From assembly GCA_945862985.1 (NCBI GenBank), contig CAMAZF010000008.1, positions 1 to 64,000 of the forward strand: a DNA stretch of 64,000 bases, in the 5' to 3' direction. Shown here one piece after another: positions 60,490 through 64,000 of the stretch. Source of the DNA: Bordetella parapertussis (GTDB taxonomy: Bacteria; Pseudomonadota; Gammaproteobacteria; Burkholderiales; Burkholderiaceae_A). The notes beneath the pieces are model-generated. The model was not told the origin of the DNA, ran no database searches, and saw only the letters and a program-made list of their open reading frames with translations. The position numbers were made by a program, and so were the translations under genes. Positions within the stretch are counted from its first letter, which is position 1, and every line of letters starts with the position of its first letter.

Positions 60490-63252
60490 ATGACACAACA
60501 CAACCGTAAACGCGCGCAGGTCGGCTCTGCTGACGCGGAATCCATCAAACTGCGTCTGAGTCCGGTCGCGTTTGCTGTGATGGCCGTGATGGCCTCCGGC
60601 ACCGCGATGGCGCAAGAGCAGACCGTGACCGTCACAGGTATCCGGGCGTCGATCGAGAACTCGATCAATGTGAAAAAGAACGAGAGCAACATTGTCGAGG
60701 CCATTTCGGCGGAAGACATTGGCAAGCTGCCCGACGCGAGCGTGGCGGAGTCGGTCTCTCGCCTGCCTGGCGTGACCTCTCAGCGCAACAAGATCACGGG
60801 CAAGTCCTCATCCGTGAGTGTGCGTGGCATGTCGCCCGACTTTAACGGCGGATTGTTGAACGGCCGCGAGCAAGCCTCTACTGGCGATAGCCGTGGGGTC
60901 GAGTTCGACCAGTTCCCCGCGGAATTGCTGAACTCGGTGGTGATCTACAAGACGCCTGATGCAGGCTTGCTGGGCCAGGGCCTCTCTTCCACCATTGACC
61001 TGCGCACGGTTCGCCCCCTGGACTACGGCAAGCGGGCCATCGCTGCCAACTATCGCAAGCAGACCACGGGCATTGACGCTGGTGCAGGTGAGGGCGACGG
61101 TACTCGTAAGTCGTTCTCGTATGTCGACCAGTTCATGGACCGCAAGCTGGGCGTGGCACTGGGCTTCGTCAAGTTCAAAGACACCGGTGCGGAGCAGCAG
61201 CGCTTTAACTCCTGGGGCGGATGGACCCCCGAGGTGGACTATCAGGGCGCCAAAGTCAAGGCTCCGGGCGGCTTTGGTTTCGACACCGAAAAGACCGCTT
61301 CGGACCGTGATGGCGCCATGGCTGTGGTCCAGTTCAAGCCCAGCAAAGACTTTGAATCCACCCTCGACTACTTCGCCTCTGAGGGTAAATTTGTAGTTGC
61401 CAAAAAGGGCCTTGAGGGCCCCGTGGCGGGACTCTCCGCAGGCGCATACGACACGGGCGGTTCGCTCGTCAATGCCACCATCTCGGGTGATGTGGCCACT
61501 TCAGGCACCTTCACCAACTTCCGTGGCGTCGTGCGCAACCATGGTGAAGGTTATAACGACTCGCTCAAGTCAGTGGGCTGGGAGAACAAGTTCAAGATGG
61601 GCGAGTGGACCGGCACCCTCGATCTCTCCCGCTCGAATGTGAAGCGAACTGGCGAGCGGTTTGAGACCACTGCTGGATTGCCTGCCACGGTGAACAACCC
61701 GAACGACACCGTCAGCTTCTCGGGCTTCAATGGTTCGAACTTCGATCAGGTGAAGTACACCCTGGGGCTGGATTACTCCGACCCTGCGCTCATGAAACTC
61801 ACCAACGTTCAAGGCTGGGCTGGTGGCGAGCAGGACGGCTACATTGCAGTGAACACCGTGGAAGATTCGATCAAGGGCTTCCGCGCGTCCGCCCGTCGTG
61901 ACGTGGAATACGGTGCCATCAGTGGAGTCGAGATCGGCTTTAACATCTCCGACCGCGAGAAGTCCCGTGTGGTGGACGAGGGTGCTGTGCTGCTGTTGGG
62001 CAAGTCTGGTGTGGGCGCGTTTGCAGATGTGCCCAATCCTGGAAAGACTCAAGCCGGTGGTTCAGGCCTGAATGTCATCACCTGGGATCCGTCTGGCTCC
62101 TTGGGTACGGTGTATCAGTCCGCTGGTTGGACACAGGCCGACATTCTGGCCAAGAACTGGGTGGTCAATGAGAAAGTGAGCACCACGTATTTCAAGGGCG
62201 ACATCGATGGGAAGCTCTTGGGGCGCAACTGGCGGGGCAACTTCGGTGTTCAGATGGCCCAGACGGAGCAGAACTCACAGGGCTTCACCACCAACAGTGC
62301 TGGCTGCGCAGGCACCCAGTGCAATAAGCTCGCTGCCGAGGGTGGCAAGTCATTCACCGATTTCCTGCCCAGCCTGAACCTCTCCACCGACCTTGGAAAC
62401 AATCAGGTGATCCGCGTGGGCGTGGGTAAAGTGCTGGCTCGCCCCAGCATGGCTGATATGAAGCCCAGCTTTGGCTTTGGTTATAGCAATGAGAACCAGC
62501 GCTACGAGGGCAGCGGCGGTAACCCCGAGCTTGAGCCTTTCCGTGCGAACGCCTTCGACCTGTCCTATGAGAAGTATTTTGCTGGGAACAAGGGCTACAT
62601 CGCGGTGGCTGGCTTCTACAAGGACCTGGAGAGCTTCATTGTCAAGACGGGAACGCCGTATAACTTCTCGAGCTGGCTCACGCCCAACACCACGCAGGCT
62701 GGAGCACCGGTCACCGGTATTCTGACCAAGCCCGTCAACGGCAGTGGTGGCAGCATCAGCGGATTCGAGCTGTCGGTCTCGGTGCCCTTCTCGATGGCCA
62801 CTAAGGCATTGGACGGCTTCGGCCTGGTGGTGAACCACTCCGACACGTCGAGCTCGCTCAACATGCCGGCCAGTGGCTTTAGCGTGAACGATGTTGGCAC
62901 CAGCACCATCCCGCTGCCCGGTCTGTCTAAGAAGGTCACCAACGCCAAGATCTACTTCGAGAAGTGGGGCTTCCAAGCGGCTTATGCCCGTCGCAGCCGG
63001 TCTGACTTCCTGGGTGAGATCACCGACTTCCAAGACAACCGTCAGCTCACCTACATCAAGGGTGAGGCTATTACCGATCTGCAGCTCGGATATGGTGTCG
63101 AAAGTGGTCGTCTGAAGGGCCTCTCGGTCATTTACCAGATCAGTAACCTGGGTAACGCAGAGTTCAAGCGCTACAAAGAGACCCCTGCGAACATCATCGA
63201 GACGATCAAGTACGGCAAGACCCAGTTGATCGGCGTGAACTACAAGTTCTAA
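60490..63252 (+). CDS. Caulobacter-type TonB-dependent receptor for saccharides
   Basis: 920 residues with a Sec signal peptide ending near A-M-A-Q. V-T-V-T-G-I-R-A-S-I at the TonB box, A-I-S-A-E-D-I-G-K-L-P-D-A-S-V-A-E-S and R-L-P-G-V in the plug are the hallmark of the Caulobacter-type family (TIGR01782), which imports maltodextrins and other oligosaccharides. The barrel ends in N-Y-K-F. GH13, sugar kinase and HexR nearby suggest an alpha-glucan ligand. The start has AAAGGGTGAGAC before it. It ends at a terminator ahead of a tryptophan-halogenase homologue. Confidence 0.95.
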   Translation: MTQHNRKRAQVGSADAESIKLRLSPVAFAVMAVMASGTAMAQEQTVTVTGIRASIENSINVKKNESNIVEAISAEDIGKLPDASVAESVSRLPGVTSQRNKITGKSSSVSVRGMSPDFNGGLLNGREQASTGDSRGVEFDQFPAELLNSVVIYKTPDAGLLGQGLSSTIDLRTVRPLDYGKRAIAANYRKQTTGIDAGAGEGDGTRKSFSYVDQFMDRKLGVALGFVKFKDTGAEQQRFNSWGGWTPEVDYQGAKVKAPGGFGFDTEKTASDRDGAMAVVQFKPSKDFESTLDYFASEGKFVVAKKGLEGPVAGLSAGAYDTGGSLVNATISGDVATSGTFTNFRGVVRNHGEGYNDSLKSVGWENKFKMGEWTGTLDLSRSNVKRTGERFETTAGLPATVNNPNDTVSFSGFNGSNFDQVKYTLGLDYSDPALMKLTNVQGWAGGEQDGYIAVNTVEDSIKGFRASARRDVEYGAISGVEIGFNISDREKSRVVDEGAVLLLGKSGVGAFADVPNPGKTQAGGSGLNVITWDPSGSLGTVYQSAGWTQADILAKNWVVNEKVSTTYFKGDIDGKLLGRNWRGNFGVQMAQTEQNSQGFTTNSAGCAGTQCNKLAAEGGKSFTDFLPSLNLSTDLGNNQVIRVGVGKVLARPSMADMKPSFGFGYSNENQRYEGSGGNPELEPFRANAFDLSYEKYFAGNKGYIAVAGFYKDLESFIVKTGTPYNFSSWLTPNTTQAGAPVTGILTKPVNGSGGSISGFELSVSVPFSMATKALDGFGLVVNHSDTSSSLNMPASGFSVNDVGTSTIPLPGLSKKVTNAKIYFEKWGFQAAYARRSRSDFLGEITDFQDNRQLTYIKGEAITDLQLGYGVESGRLKGLSVIYQISNLGNAEFKRYKETPANIIETIKYGKTQLIGVNYKF

Positions 63253-63272
63253 CCTGGTTCATTGGTCTGAAG

Positions 63273-63306
63273 TCCCGCGTGGTGTGAGCTGCGCGGGATT
63301 TTTTTT
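63273..63306 (+). terminator. Intrinsic terminator after the saccharide TonB receptor
   Basis: Stem TCCCGCG / CGCGGGA with a 12-base loop followed by eight T. It separates the receptor from the halogenase homologue on the same strand, so the latter depends partly on readthrough or on its own promoter. Confidence 0.9.
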
Positions 63307-63343
63307 GAGCTCGCTTAAGATGGCGCCAAAGGAGTCGCACGGC

Positions 63344-64000
63344 ATGGACATGCAGTCTTCAATACGCAGGGTGGTGATTGTGGGTGGCGGTACGGCGGGC
63401 TGGATGACCGCAGCGGCACTCTCAAAGGTCTTGCAGGGCCGATTCGAAATCGAGCTGGTTGAGTCTGATGAGATCGGCACGGTGGGGGTCGGAGAAGCCA
63501 CCATCCCCATGATTCGACTGTTCAATCAGATCCTCGAAATCAACGAAGACGAGTTTGTTCGCGCGACCAAGGCTACTTTCAAGCTCGGCATTGAGTTTGT
63601 GAACTGGAGTGAGCAGGGCGCTCGCTACATTCACGGGTTTGGACACTTCGGCCGCAAGCTCTGGACCACTGACTTTCATCAGGTCTGGCTCAAGATGTGG
63701 TTGGCGGGAAAGGCACCTGACCTGGAGGCCTATTCCATCAATCGTCTGGCCTGTCATGCAGATAAATTCATGCGGCCGGCAACGGACATGCCCAATTCGC
63801 CTCTGAGCGAGATTGTCTACGCCTTCCATTTTGATGCGGGGCTGTACGCCAAATTTCTTCGCTCCTATGCTGAGGCTCGCAGCGTGAAGCGAACCGAGGG
63901 CCGCATTCAGTCGGTCAATCGACAGGCCGTGAGCGGCGTGGTGGAGTCAGTGACCCTGGAGAGTGGAACAGTGGTGCAGGGTGATCTATTCATCGACTGC
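63344..64000 (+). CDS. Tryptophan-halogenase-family flavoprotein, N-terminal part, cut by window edge
   Basis: The first 219 codons are present. The FAD motif is V-G-G-G-T-A-G-W-M-T near the start, followed by G-V-G-E-A-T-I-P and F-K-L-G-I-E-F-V-N-W, which places the lysine expected for flavin-dependent halogenases. The W-x-W-x-I-P motif lies beyond the window. AAGGAG is 9 bases before ATG 63344; an in-frame ATG at 63320 is possible. Such genes accompany Caulobacter-type saccharide receptors in many bacteria, where the function is unknown and halogenation has not been shown. Confidence 0.92.
   Translation, partial: MDMQSSIRRVVIVGGGTAGWMTAAALSKVLQGRFEIELVESDEIGTVGVGEATIPMIRLFNQILEINEDEFVRATKATFKLGIEFVNWSEQGARYIHGFGHFGRKLWTTDFHQVWLKMWLAGKAPDLEAYSINRLACHADKFMRPATDMPNSPLSEIVYAFHFDAGLYAKFLRSYAEARSVKRTEGRIQSVNRQAVSGVVESVTLESGTVVQGDLFIDC

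Noticed and set aside
63344-64000. Halogenated natural-product cluster
   Set aside because: No NRPS, PKS or other biosynthetic gene nearby; the neighbour is a saccharide receptor, a common and different context.
1-64000. CRISPR arrays, tRNA or rRNA genes, insertion sequences, prophage
   Set aside because: No regular repeats, cloverleaf regions, transposase or phage genes were seen on either strand.

Overview
The window is a gene-dense, all-coding stretch of a heterotrophic Proteobacterium. TonB-dependent receptors and Tat and Sec signal peptides show a Gram-negative envelope. The ABC transporter has a Burkholderiales flavour, while the FadE type, the HexR-controlled Entner-Doudoroff genes and the Caulobacter-type saccharide receptor beside a tryptophan-halogenase homologue are typical of gamma- or beta-proteobacteria. 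I cannot name the genus. I found no rRNA, tRNA, CRISPR, insertion sequence or prophage.

Region 1 (1-18.0 kb) looks like a catabolic island for an unidentified organic acid, ester or lactone. It holds the end of a thiolase, a FadB-type fusion enzyme, a GMC oxidoreductase, a periplasmic serine hydrolase, two adjacent acyl-CoA dehydrogenase (ACAD) subunits, a TonB-dependent receptor, a short-chain dehydrogenase, an ACAD11-like dehydrogenase coupled to an APH-type kinase, and a five-gene branched-chain-amino-acid-type ABC importer (livG, livF, binding protein, livH, livM). A long Oar-like TonB receptor and a strong terminator follow (18.1-21.5 kb).

Region 2 (21.5-25.8 kb) carries small housekeeping or accessory genes: LysE and EamA exporters, a pirin, and a large choice-of-anchor I lipoprotein. 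Region 3 (25.8-34.1 kb) is a six-gene beta-oxidation operon on the minus strand in which every gene overlaps the next: TetR regulator, FadE, thiolase, FadB/J-like enzyme, DUF4442 hotdog protein, FadD. A PsrA-type palindrome lies in front of the regulator.

Region 4 (34.2-43.6 kb) has a lipoprotein SGNH esterase divergent from a DUF1302 / DUF1329 / BNR-YCF48 / RND (MMPL) / MFS operon, an envelope system probably handling a hydrophobic compound. The BNR gene has no ordinary start codon in front of a clear Tat signal peptide.

Region 5 (43.5-64 kb) is sugar metabolism. A SulP transporter and an MFS transporter precede the minus-strand series hexR-zwf-pgl-edd-eda-pgi-ppc, which is the complete Entner-Doudoroff route from fructose-6-phosphate or glucose-6-phosphate plus the anaplerotic PEP carboxylase. 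Divergent from it are a PfkB sugar kinase and a periplasmic GH13 glucan hydrolase, then an esterase, a Caulobacter-type TonB receptor and a truncated tryptophan-halogenase homologue. HexR-like palindromes occur both before zwf and before the TonB receptor, suggesting that glucan uptake and the Entner-Doudoroff pathway form one regulon.
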